Source: Mesorhizobium sp. B2-1-1 (GTDB lineage Bacteria; Pseudomonadota; Alphaproteobacteria; Rhizobiales; Rhizobiaceae). Taken from it: 64,000 bases of DNA. Position 1 is the first letter of the stretch; the number at the start of each line of letters is the position of its first letter. Made by a program: the position numbers and the translations under genes. The stretch spans positions 5,029,501 through 5,093,500 of the forward strand of contig NZ_CP083954.1 of the NCBI RefSeq assembly GCF_006442975.2, written 5' to 3'. The notes beneath the pieces were generated by a model that was not told where the DNA came from, searched no databases, and saw only the letters and a list, made by a program, of their open reading frames with translations. This document shows, piece by piece, positions 1 to 7,571 of this stretch.

Positions 1-191
1 TTGGTGTTGGACCGACCACTTTGGCGACGCTTGTGGGGCTGCACCTGGCGATACGCCTGATTCATCTGGGAATCTACCTACGTGGCGGAAACGCCGCAAA
101 GGGAGGCAGTGTCAGGACGGTTCTGTACGTTTCGGGAGCGCTGGTTACGCTTGCCCTTATTCTTGTGACTGGATGGGCAGCACTCCATTGA
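1..191 (+). CDS. C-terminal fragment of a small integral membrane protein, possibly MAPEG family (5' truncated by window edge)
   Basis: An open frame enters at base 3 and ends at a TGA at 189-191, giving the last 62 residues of a protein. It contains two hydrophobic helices (TLATLVGLHLAIRLIHLGIY and VLYVSGALVTLALILVTGWA) joined by a basic loop with Arg and Lys. Helix-Arg-His-loop-helix near the C-terminus is typical of MAPEG membrane proteins, a family of about 130 residues including glutathione S-transferase-like and uncharacterised members. The fragment is too short for a firm family call. It could be another small multi-pass protein. Nothing links it functionally to the secretion genes downstream. 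Confidence 0.6.
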   Translation, partial: GVGPTTLATLVGLHLAIRLIHLGIYLRGGNAAKGGSVRTVLYVSGALVTLALILVTGWAALH

Positions 192-569
192 CGCGTTATC
201 GGCAGTTATCGGAGGCTACATCCGTTATAGTCCGCGTCCGGCATCCCCGTTCGGCAACAGCGCCACCGTCTCGGCCCAGGCAACTTTCGGGACCATTGTG
301 CGGTTTTTTCAAAAAAGTGCCCTAGCCGCTCCAACCAAGGCATTTTTTCGTTGCAGCCGATCGGCATTCTCCCACCCCCATCGGTCCCGCTGTTATGTGT
401 TATTTTTGCTACATGTCGCTGCTCATGACTGGGAAAACCCATTTAGAGTCGCCTAAATTAATATTCGCTCACGTATTTTCTGAATATATCGGGTAATTCG
501 GCAATGGTGGGCCTGGGGTTGGCCCGCTTAAGCGCCTTGAGGAAGGCGTTGGGGAAACGGGTGGGCTAA
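192..569. promoter_or_regulatory. 378-bp non-coding region upstream of the T1SS operon
   Basis: No convincing gene is present; the antisense frame at 206-442 has a composition unlike its neighbours. Bases about 443-495 are AT-rich and a likely place for the promoter. Just before the first gene are two short stem-loops: GGGCC/GGCCC (509-513 with 521-525) and CGCCTT-GAGG-AAGGCG (533-548). The second lies 21 bases ahead of the ATG at 570, so it could affect ribosome access. That role is inference only. Confidence 0.4.
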
Positions 570-2018
570 ATGAATAGAACTGGCATGTCGGCCATAGGCA
601 AGCGCCTTGGTCTTTTGATGGCGGCTACGATGCTGACTTGCGGGGGGGCGAACGCCCTCACGCTCAAGGAGGCCGTGGCGGTAGCGGTCGAATCCAATCC
701 GGAGATCGGCCAGGCGATAGAAAATCGCGAAGCGATCGAGTTCGAATTGCGTCAGGCAAAGGGCCTCTATTTGCCCAGCGTCGACCTGCAGGCGTCGGCT
801 GGCGCTCGCCGTCTCGACAATTCGTCACGGCGCGCACTCTCGATAGAGGACGACGCGCTTTATCCGGCAGAAACCGACCTGACCGTTTCGCAGACGCTCT
901 ATGACAGCGGCGCAAGGCGCGCAGAATTGAACCGCCAGGCCTCCCGCGTCGATGGCGCGTCGTTTCGAGTGCTGGAACGGTCGGAATTCATCGGCCTCTC
1001 TGTTGTCCAGGACTACCTCGAATACATGCTCCAGGCTTCGATTGTTGCCGAGGCAAAGAAAAACCTGGGCTTCCATCAAGCAATCCTCCACGACATCCAG
1101 GAAGGCATTGCCGGCGGCGGGTTGAACGAAGCCGACCGGCAACAGGCCGAGGAGCGGCTGTTCGCGGCCAAGGCCCGCATGCAGGAAGCGTCGGAGGAAC
1201 TGGAGGCCGCGCGGATACGGTTTTTCAAGACCGTCGGCAAGCCGCTGACCAATGCAGCGAGGCCGGCCGACGTGTCCGGCACGCTGCCAAGGTCGCTGGA
1301 CGATGCGTTGGGCCTTGCGCGCGAGAGTAACCCGCGCGTCCACATGGCCAACAGCGATATTGCCGCGGCGGCCTCGCTGGTGGACGCGGCGCGGGCGAAA
1401 TATGGTCCCTCGATCATTGCCGAAGGCTCTGCCCGGGCGGGCTACGACATTGACGGCGACAATGGAGACGCATCCGATCTGCAGGCACGTCTGGTGTTGC
1501 GCTGGAATCTCTATCGGGGCGGCATCGACAAGGCCAATGAGCAGGAGCAGATCCGCCGCACCAGCGAGCAGCGGCTCGCGATGCACCAGGTTCTCCGAGA
1601 GATCGAGGAAGCCGTTCGCACGTCATGGGATCGTCGCTTCCGGCAGGCCGATCTGGCCAAGACCCTGAAGCTACAAGCAGTCTCCAACGAAAAGCTGGTC
1701 GCGTCCTATCGCGAACAGTTTAAGGTCGGTCAGCGCTCGTTGCTCGACGTGCTCGATGCGCAGAACACGCGATTCAACACCGCGACACTGGCCGACACCG
1801 CGTCCTACGCATCCCTTTTCGCGCAATATCGGCTTCTGGCGGCGACCGGGCAGTTGTTGAAAACGATGGATATCCACCCGCCAAAACAGGCCACGGCTTA
1901 CGCGCGAACCGAGTTCGCCGCACCGGAAATAGCCGACACCGAGACCTATGCGCGCACGCCTTCGGAACAGAAAAATGACGTGCCGTTCGATATTCTGGCA
2001 CCGGTCAGGAAAAAATAG
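570..2018 (+). CDS. TolC-family outer membrane channel of a type I secretion system
   Basis: This 482-residue protein starts with a signal peptide (about residues 1-29, ending at GGANA, then LTLKEAV). Two outer-membrane-efflux repeats follow, roughly residues 30-230 and 240-440, with the long amphipathic helices typical of TolC and LapE-type channels. The last ~40 residues are a polar tail. It should form the trimeric outer-membrane exit duct for the ABC and adaptor proteins encoded directly downstream, with the giant adhesin at 7.6 kb as probable cargo. No strong Shine-Dalgarno precedes the ATG at 570; in-frame ATGs at 585 and 618 are alternatives, but the first best preserves a normal signal peptide. 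Family assignment is firm; cargo is inferred from context. Confidence 0.9.
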   Translation: MNRTGMSAIGKRLGLLMAATMLTCGGANALTLKEAVAVAVESNPEIGQAIENREAIEFELRQAKGLYLPSVDLQASAGARRLDNSSRRALSIEDDALYPAETDLTVSQTLYDSGARRAELNRQASRVDGASFRVLERSEFIGLSVVQDYLEYMLQASIVAEAKKNLGFHQAILHDIQEGIAGGGLNEADRQQAEERLFAAKARMQEASEELEAARIRFFKTVGKPLTNAARPADVSGTLPRSLDDALGLARESNPRVHMANSDIAAAASLVDAARAKYGPSIIAEGSARAGYDIDGDNGDASDLQARLVLRWNLYRGGIDKANEQEQIRRTSEQRLAMHQVLREIEEAVRTSWDRRFRQADLAKTLKLQAVSNEKLVASYREQFKVGQRSLLDVLDAQNTRFNTATLADTASYASLFAQYRLLAATGQLLKTMDIHPPKQATAYARTEFAAPEIADTETYARTPSEQKNDVPFDILAPVRKK

Positions 2019-2058
2019 GCGGGCCTAAGGATCGATCGAGAGTCCCCGCGGGCGGATC

Positions 2059-4191
2059 GTGAACCAGCAACCCAACATCCTGTCACCGAAAGAGGCTTTC
2101 AAGGCCTGCTTTTCGGCCGTCGCCGCATATCTCGGCCGCCCCAGCGCCGAAACCGTGCTCTTTGCCGGCGTGCCGCTGGCCGAGACGCGCATCGATATCG
2201 ACGCAATCCGGCATCTTGCCGAGCGCGTCGGCCTTGAAATCACCGAATTCAGCCAGCGCGACTTTGTTCGGGGGCGCATCGACCTCCCCGCGATCGTCTT
2301 TCGCGTCAGCCAGCTGCCTGTCGCGCTGCTGGCCGATGGTGAAGCCGGGGAATATTTTACAGCTCCCCAGGAGGACGGGCGCACCAGGATCAGCCGGTCG
2401 GAACTGGCCAACAGCTATATCAGCGGCGGTGCGTCCTTCTCGATCACCTACGCCAACGCGACGGAGGCCATGAGCGTCGGCTCGGCGCCGAAAATCGAGC
2501 GGCGACATTGGCTGACGGGAACGATGGGGCCGTTCTGGCGCACCTATTCGAAGGTTGTCCTGTCGGCGGTGTTCATCAATCTGCTCGCCATCGCCTCGCC
2601 GATCTTCACCATGAACGTGTACGACAGGATCCTGCCGAACAAAGCGATATCGACGCTCTGGGTGCTGGCCATCGGCATCGGCGCGGTCATCCTGTTCGAT
2701 CTGCTGCTAAAGACCTCCCGGGCATCGCTCATCGACTATGCCGGGCGCAAGGCGGATCTGCGCATTTCATACATGCTGTTCGAGAAGGTGCTGAACTCGT
2801 CTCTGGCGGCACGGCCGGGCTCGACGGGCGAATACGCAAATCGCGTGACCCAATATGAATTCGTGCGCGAATTCTTCACGTCCAACACCATCAGCGTGTT
2901 CATCGACACGGCTTTCGTGTTTGTTTTTCTCCTCGTCATCTATGCGATAGGCGGCTGGCTGGTCATGATACCCGCGCTGGCCTTCGTCGCGTCGGTGATC
3001 GTCGGACTGGTCACGCAGCGGCGCATCGGCAAGCGTGTGGCGGCCTCCATGAACGAGGCCTCGCAGCGCCAGGCGCTGCTGGTCGAATCCATTTCCACGC
3101 TGGAGACGATCAAGTCGCTGCGCGCCGAAGCCTACCTGTTGCGAAAATGGGGAGAGCATTCCAAAAACGCCTCCAACACCTCCGAGAAGATCAAGCAGCT
3201 TTCGGCCGCCGCCGGCAATATAACGCAGGCCATCCAGCAGCTGGTCACCGTCGCGCTGGTGGTGGCCGGCGCCTACGCCTTCTCCGAAGGACATGTCTCC
3301 ACCGGAGCCATCATCGGCACCGTCATGCTGGCCAGCCGGGCTGTGGCCCCGCTCGGGCAGATCGCCATCACCTTGTCCAGATTGCGCCAGGCCATGCTCT
3401 CTTTGCGGATGGTGAATTCGATCATGGCTCAGCCGGAGGATCGTCCGGACACTGTGGGCTTCGTCAACCGGCCCATCCGCAACGGCGCCATGGTGTTCCG
3501 GAACGTCGGCTTTACCTATCCCGGCTCCGAGAACGAAGTCCTGACCGGCCTGAATTTCTCCGTGAAGCCGGGGGAGCGGATCGGCATCATCGGCCGCATA
3601 GGATCGGGAAAGACGACGATGGGGCGGCTGATCGGCAGGCTTTTCTTGCCGAGTTCCGGCGAACTGCTGCTGGACGGCATCGACATCCGTCAATACCACC
3701 CCTCCGAGGTTCGCGCCGCCGTCGGCATCGTCGCGCAGGCGAACGATCTGTTTTCAGGCACCATCAAGGAAAATCTTTTGATGGCCTGTCCGGAGGCGAC
3801 CGATGAGCAGATCGTCGAAGCGGCCAAGGCCGCCGGCGTCGACGATTTCGTCTCCCGCCACCCGCGTGGCTATGACATGAATGTCGGCGAGCGCGGCACC
3901 AATCTCTCGGGCGGCCAGAGACAGACGATGGCGATCGCCCGGCTGTTGCTGACGAAACCGAAAGTCGTCTTCCTGGACGAGCCGTCCGGCTCGATGGATC
4001 TGGCTTCCGAGCGTCAACTGATCAAGCAGCTCAAAGTGGCTTTCGATCGAAACACCACGCTGATCGTCTCGACGCACCGCTTCAGCATGCTCGAACTTGC
4101 CGACCGGCTTATCGTCATCGAGCAAGGCAGGATCGTTGCCGATGGACCAAAGGACCAAGTGATACAGGCGCTGCAGAAAAAAAGCACCTGA
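2059..4191 (+). CDS. Type I secretion ABC transporter, permease/ATPase (LapB-like)
   Basis: The product has 710 residues and begins at a GTG 40 bp after the TolC gene. An N-terminal C39-like domain (about 1-130) shows no obvious catalytic cysteine, as in transporters of cargo without a cleaved leader. A six-helix exporter domain spans about 160-440. The nucleotide-binding domain carries Walker A GRIGSGKTT (Lys518), signature LSGGQ (616-620), Walker B VVFLDEP (Asp640, Glu641) and the switch His673. It powers one-step export of RTX proteins across both membranes together with the flanking TolC and HlyD proteins. The architecture matches LapB/RtxB-type exporters of large adhesins. Confidence 0.93.
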   Translation: MNQQPNILSPKEAFKACFSAVAAYLGRPSAETVLFAGVPLAETRIDIDAIRHLAERVGLEITEFSQRDFVRGRIDLPAIVFRVSQLPVALLADGEAGEYFTAPQEDGRTRISRSELANSYISGGASFSITYANATEAMSVGSAPKIERRHWLTGTMGPFWRTYSKVVLSAVFINLLAIASPIFTMNVYDRILPNKAISTLWVLAIGIGAVILFDLLLKTSRASLIDYAGRKADLRISYMLFEKVLNSSLAARPGSTGEYANRVTQYEFVREFFTSNTISVFIDTAFVFVFLLVIYAIGGWLVMIPALAFVASVIVGLVTQRRIGKRVAASMNEASQRQALLVESISTLETIKSLRAEAYLLRKWGEHSKNASNTSEKIKQLSAAAGNITQAIQQLVTVALVVAGAYAFSEGHVSTGAIIGTVMLASRAVAPLGQIAITLSRLRQAMLSLRMVNSIMAQPEDRPDTVGFVNRPIRNGAMVFRNVGFTYPGSENEVLTGLNFSVKPGERIGIIGRIGSGKTTMGRLIGRLFLPSSGELLLDGIDIRQYHPSEVRAAVGIVAQANDLFSGTIKENLLMACPEATDEQIVEAAKAAGVDDFVSRHPRGYDMNVGERGTNLSGGQRQTMAIARLLLTKPKVVFLDEPSGSMDLASERQLIKQLKVAFDRNTTLIVSTHRFSMLELADRLIVIEQGRIVADGPKDQVIQALQKKST

Positions 4192-4221
4192 AGAACGAAA
4201 ACTATCAAAGTATTCAATGCG

Positions 4222-5526
4222 TTGGGGCCGTGGGAAATGCTTGCAAGAGAAGACCGGCCGCCGCTCTTTGCGTCGGCGTCCATATTTATCATAGGTGCAC
4301 TCTTCGTGTCTTCCGTTGCTTGGGCGTCCTTTGCCGAGGTGGATGAAATCGCACGCGGCGACGGCAAGGTCATACCTGCTTCCAAAACGCAGATCATCCA
4401 GGCCAGCGAGCCGGGCGTCGTCCAGGAAATTGCCGTCAAGATCGGGCAGGTCGTGAAGAAGAACGACCTCATCATCCGCCTCGACAATACGTTCAACACC
4501 TCCAGCCTTGGCGAGCAACAGGCCAAGGCACGGGCATTACAGACCCGCATTGCACGGCTGAAGTTCGAGCAGAGCGGCGATCTGCAAGGCGAATTTCCAT
4601 GTCCCGCCGAAATCCAGAAAGTCGCCCCGGAAATCTGCGACAACGAGCAGAAGCTGCTCGTCGCCCGCCGCGACAACTTCGAAGTCAAGCTGTCGGTTCT
4701 CAAGTCGCGCCTCGATCAGCGCGAGAAGGAATTGGACGAGGCGACGGCCAATTCCGATCGCCTCACGAAGAATCTGGTCGTCAGCGACCAGGAGGCAAAG
4801 CTGGTCGAAGCCATGGTCAAGAAAGGCCTGATGGCGCGAACCGAGCAACTCCGGGTTGAACGCGAGCAGACAGAGCTCAACGGGCAGCTGACGCTTGCTG
4901 GAGAAACCACCAAGAAAGCCAAATCGGCCATCACCGAGGCCCAGCTTCAGGTCGATGAGCTCGGTCTGCAGCTGCAACAGGAAGCGCTGAGCGACCTGAC
5001 GCAGGCGCTGGCCGATCTCTCGGTGGTCGATGAAACCATACGCGGCGCGACCGACAAGGTGGCCCGCACCGACATCCGTTCTCCAGTCGACGGTATCGTC
5101 AACACGCTTGACATCAATACGGTTGGCGCCTTCGTGCAGCCCGGCGCGGTCGTGGCCGGCATCGTTCCGACTTCGGAGACCTTGCTGGTCGAAGCGCGGG
5201 TTTCGCCCCGCGACGTTGCCTTCATCCGGCCGGATCAGGAGGCGCTGATCAAGGTCACCGCCTATGATTTCTCGATCTTCGGCGGCATCGAAGGCAAGGT
5301 CTCGAACATCACCGCCGACAGTCTCGTCGACCAGAAGACAGGCGAGCCCTATTATCAGGTGCGCGTCGCGACCGACAGGTCGACGCTGACGCGGGATGGC
5401 AAGACCTATTCCATCATCCCGGGCATGATCTGCTCCGTCGACATCAAGACCGGCCGCAAGACGATCCTGACCTACCTGCTGAAACCCATCAACAAGGCAC
5501 GAGAGGAGGCGATGAGTGAACGATAG
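4222..5526 (+). CDS. HlyD-family membrane fusion/adaptor protein of T1SS (LapC-like)
   Basis: The protein has up to 434 residues: a short cytoplasmic N-terminus, one transmembrane helix at about 15-38 (FIIGALFVSSVAWASF), a lipoyl-like half domain, a long alpha-helical hairpin (about 110-280) and a C-terminal beta-barrel region. It bridges the ABC exporter and the outer-membrane channel. The start is uncertain. The frame is continuous with the ABC gene, separated only by its TGA at 4189-4191, and the first start codons are TTG 4222 and ATG 4237, neither with a clear Shine-Dalgarno site. The last bases overlap the next gene. Confidence 0.92.
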   Translation: MGPWEMLAREDRPPLFASASIFIIGALFVSSVAWASFAEVDEIARGDGKVIPASKTQIIQASEPGVVQEIAVKIGQVVKKNDLIIRLDNTFNTSSLGEQQAKARALQTRIARLKFEQSGDLQGEFPCPAEIQKVAPEICDNEQKLLVARRDNFEVKLSVLKSRLDQREKELDEATANSDRLTKNLVVSDQEAKLVEAMVKKGLMARTEQLRVEREQTELNGQLTLAGETTKKAKSAITEAQLQVDELGLQLQQEALSDLTQALADLSVVDETIRGATDKVARTDIRSPVDGIVNTLDINTVGAFVQPGAVVAGIVPTSETLLVEARVSPRDVAFIRPDQEALIKVTAYDFSIFGGIEGKVSNITADSLVDQKTGEPYYQVRVATDRSTLTRDGKTYSIIPGMICSVDIKTGRKTILTYLLKPINKAREEAMSER

Positions 5527-6151
5527 CGCCACGCCTCCCGCTGTTCTCGAGCGGTTGCTCGTGCCGATGGCCGCGGAAGACCTCGGCATGGAGTTCCGGG
5601 TTGTCGCGCGCCGCGGCATCCGCCGCGGCATCCGCCTGGAGCGGACGTTCTGGACGTCGCTCAGGCAGATGGCGGAAAACCGGAAATGCACGATCGGCAT
5701 GCTTGTCGATGAGATCGCCGAGAGCCAGCCTCCGGCCGGCAATCTGACATCGGCGATCAGGGTTGCTTGCATTCGTGATCTGGCGGAAGAAAACCTGACG
5801 TTGAAGAGGCTTGCATCGATCAGGACGATCACCGCGATACTGGTCGCCTGCCCCTCGCCCGCCTTCGCCCTTTCATCATCGAAAAAGATCCTGACCTTCA
5901 ACGCTCCGTTCCAACAATTGGTAAAGCGCCAATTGCCGACGGCGCCGAGCGATGACGGCCGTCAGGATCTCAGGCTGGCGCTCGATCTCAACGTGGCGGA
6001 CATCTTCGCGCGGCTGGATGCCAATGGCGAGATTCCGGTCGCCAGCGGGTTCGTCATCGGCGCCGGCGAACGCCGATATCGTGGCCAATTGAATGCCGTG
6101 CGAGCACCGCTGGTCGGGCAGGACCTGCTGATGGCATTCGTCAGCGGCTAG
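5516..6151 (+). CDS. Ribbon-helix-helix (RHH_4-like) protein with an unknown C-terminal domain
   Basis: This 211-residue protein overlaps the HlyD gene by 11 bp, suggesting translational coupling. Residues about 26-95 resemble the RHH_4 family: a beta strand (EFRVVARRG), then RLERTFWTSLRQMAE, LVDEIAE and NLTSAIRVACIRDL. RHH_4 proteins in alphaproteobacteria are presumed small DNA-binding proteins. Residues 100-211 form an extra alpha/beta-looking region that I do not recognise. Position in the secretion operon suggests it senses or represses expression of the adhesin system, but no target is known. An alternative is a non-regulatory role where the RHH fold serves dimerisation. Confidence 0.75.
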   Translation: MNDSATPPAVLERLLVPMAAEDLGMEFRVVARRGIRRGIRLERTFWTSLRQMAENRKCTIGMLVDEIAESQPPAGNLTSAIRVACIRDLAEENLTLKRLASIRTITAILVACPSPAFALSSSKKILTFNAPFQQLVKRQLPTAPSDDGRQDLRLALDLNVADIFARLDANGEIPVASGFVIGAGERRYRGQLNAVRAPLVGQDLLMAFVSG

Positions 6152-6159
6152 CAGCAGTT

Positions 6160-6256
6160 CCAGGAAAAGTGCAAAACGCTTCCCGGGAAAAGCGTGTAGC
6201 GCTTTCCCTTGGGAATTGCGCAAAACAAAGAGATAGAGCGGTTCGGCGTTTTCCAT
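6160..6256. repeat. Rhizobial-type intergenic palindromic repeat (RIME-like)
   Basis: This segment contains imperfect palindromes around TTCCCGGGAA and GGGAAAAGCG/CGCTTTCCC. It ends in the words GGGAATTGCGCAAAACAAAG and AGATAGAGCGGTT, which I recognise from abundant intergenic repeats of rhizobial genomes. It sits between two convergent genes. Genome-wide copy number cannot be seen from this window. Confidence 0.5.
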
Positions 6257-6273
6257 AAAAGCCGGCGAACCGC
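6238..6273. terminator. Stem-loop between convergent genes, candidate bidirectional terminator
   Basis: GCGGTTCG at 6238-6245 pairs perfectly with CGAACCGC at 6266-6273. Inside the loop GC-TTTT faces AAAA-GC, extending the stem imperfectly. It lies between the RHH gene (stop 6151) and the LapG-like gene (stop 6280), so it could terminate transcription from both sides. Confidence 0.55.
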
Positions 6274-6279
6274 GGTTGC

Positions 6280-7257
6280 TCACCGACGGGCAAGCGCTCC
6301 AGAAGCCGTGTCGGGCTGCAATCCCTCGCCGGGCGCGACGCCTGCAAAACCGCCCTTGATCTCCGCGACCTGCGCGCTGCCCGATCTCGAACCATGGATC
6401 CAGGCTCGGTCCGTGCTGAAGGAATAAAGCGGCACATAATCGGGGAGATCGCTGTCGCGCAGCACGGTGTTGTTGAGGCTGTCGAGAATGAACACGCCAC
6501 TTGCCGTGCTTACCGACAGGACCGCATGGAAGAATCCCCGCCTGCGATCCTGGAGAACAACCAACGCCATGCTTTGCGCGGGGATGCCGGCCCTCAGCAG
6601 CGCCGTCATCTTCAGTATGACGAAATCCTCGCAGTCGCCGGCGCGCTTATCGAGCACCTCGGTGGGCTTTGCCCAGTAATCGAGCTTGCCATAGATGACG
6701 CTGTCCTTCCTGTAGGCGATCAGGTGATTGATGCCGCTGTTGACGAATGACAGTTTCTCGCTGAACCCTTTGCCCTGTGCCGACGAGATCAGCCTGGCAA
6801 AAGCCGCACTCTTCTGCTCGCAGGCACTGCCCGCCGAGCAGCCGACAATTGCCTGGTAGACCGGTGCCCACCGCGCGGCGACGGGAAAGTTATGCATGGA
6901 CAACGCGACCGAGCCGAACACGCCGGGGATAATCGTTGCCGTCTTGATGGGATCAATTCCGACATTCGCAGGCGCCGGCGCAACGCCCGCTTGGGCATCG
7001 TCGATCGTGTAACTCATGGAAACCAGGTCGGGCTGGTATCCTACCGCCGGTCGCCAAGGCTGGAATCTTTCCAGGGAAACGCCGCCCAGGCTGGGCGGCA
7101 TCCGCACGTCTTCAACAAGCCCGCCGACCGAAGCGGTGCCCTCTAAATGGACGCTCGCGAGCGATGGCTGCGGCAGGCCTGCGAGGCTGATCGTCAGCAA
7201 GAGTAGCTTGAGGCCGGCTGTTCCCGGCGCGGTTTTTTCTTTTTTCATAACGCCCAC
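6280..7257 (-). CDS. LapG-like periplasmic transglutaminase-type cysteine protease (BTLCP family)
   Basis: The product has 325 residues with a signal peptide (about 1-35, LLLLTISLAGLPQPSLA) and a bacterial transglutaminase-like cysteine proteinase domain. The catalytic triad is visible as Cys209 in AGDCEDFV, His244 in FFHAVL and Asp259 in FILDSLN. LapG of Pseudomonas fluorescens cuts the N-terminal retention module of the adhesin LapA and frees it from the cell surface. This gene is divergent from a giant LapA-like adhesin gene and close to its exporter, so the adhesin is the likely substrate. In LapG systems a c-di-GMP receptor (LapD) restrains the protease; none is encoded here. Starts at GTG/ATG residues 1 or 4 are both possible. 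Confidence 0.88.
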   Translation of the reverse strand: MGVMKKEKTAPGTAGLKLLLLTISLAGLPQPSLASVHLEGTASVGGLVEDVRMPPSLGGVSLERFQPWRPAVGYQPDLVSMSYTIDDAQAGVAPAPANVGIDPIKTATIIPGVFGSVALSMHNFPVAARWAPVYQAIVGCSAGSACEQKSAAFARLISSAQGKGFSEKLSFVNSGINHLIAYRKDSVIYGKLDYWAKPTEVLDKRAGDCEDFVILKMTALLRAGIPAQSMALVVLQDRRRGFFHAVLSVSTASGVFILDSLNNTVLRDSDLPDYVPLYSFSTDRAWIHGSRSGSAQVAEIKGGFAGVAPGEGLQPDTASGALARR

Positions 7258-7571
7258 CTTTTGACTGTGGACGGTACCGATCTTGTCTCAAATTATTGGC
7301 AATGAAGGTAGATAATGGCGACGAAACTTGTTTCCGCTATTTTTCGTAAAATTTTATTTGAATTTATACTTCTATTTACCATACAACAGGGGGCGAAGCC
7401 TCATCCGCACCGGCACATATCGACTTATATAACAGAATATATGCTCCCAGTTTACCACGCGTAAAAAATGCCATTGTAGGCATATAATGGTATATAAAGT
7501 AGATTGACGGACGGTTGCAAAGTAATGGTTGCCGCTGTCTCTTTCGGGGAAATGCCGGAGGGGTACAAGCA
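7258..7571. promoter_or_regulatory. AT-rich divergent promoter region between protease and adhesin genes
   Basis: This 314-bp region is markedly AT-rich compared with the rest of the window, especially 7320-7500, where runs such as ATTTTATTTGAATTTATACT occur. A small inverted repeat ATGCC-ATTGTA-GGCAT lies at 7468-7483, overlapped by CCATT/AATGG (7471-7475 and 7486-7490). A Shine-Dalgarno GGAGGGG is at 7557-7563, eight bases before the adhesin ATG. AT-rich T-A-step DNA of this kind is a typical target of MucR/Ros-type or H-NS-like silencers in alphaproteobacteria; no binding site is proven. Confidence 0.5.

Noticed and set aside
206..442. 78-residue antisense frame before the TolC gene
   Set aside because: Composition (many Arg, Cys, Trp) and lack of a ribosome site suggest chance; the area looks like promoter DNA.
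7515..7571. TTG start giving 19 extra residues to the adhesin
   Set aside because: GGAGGGG at 7557-7563 fits ATG 7572 with eight-base spacing; the extra residues are Cys/Arg-rich and unlike an adhesin N-terminus.
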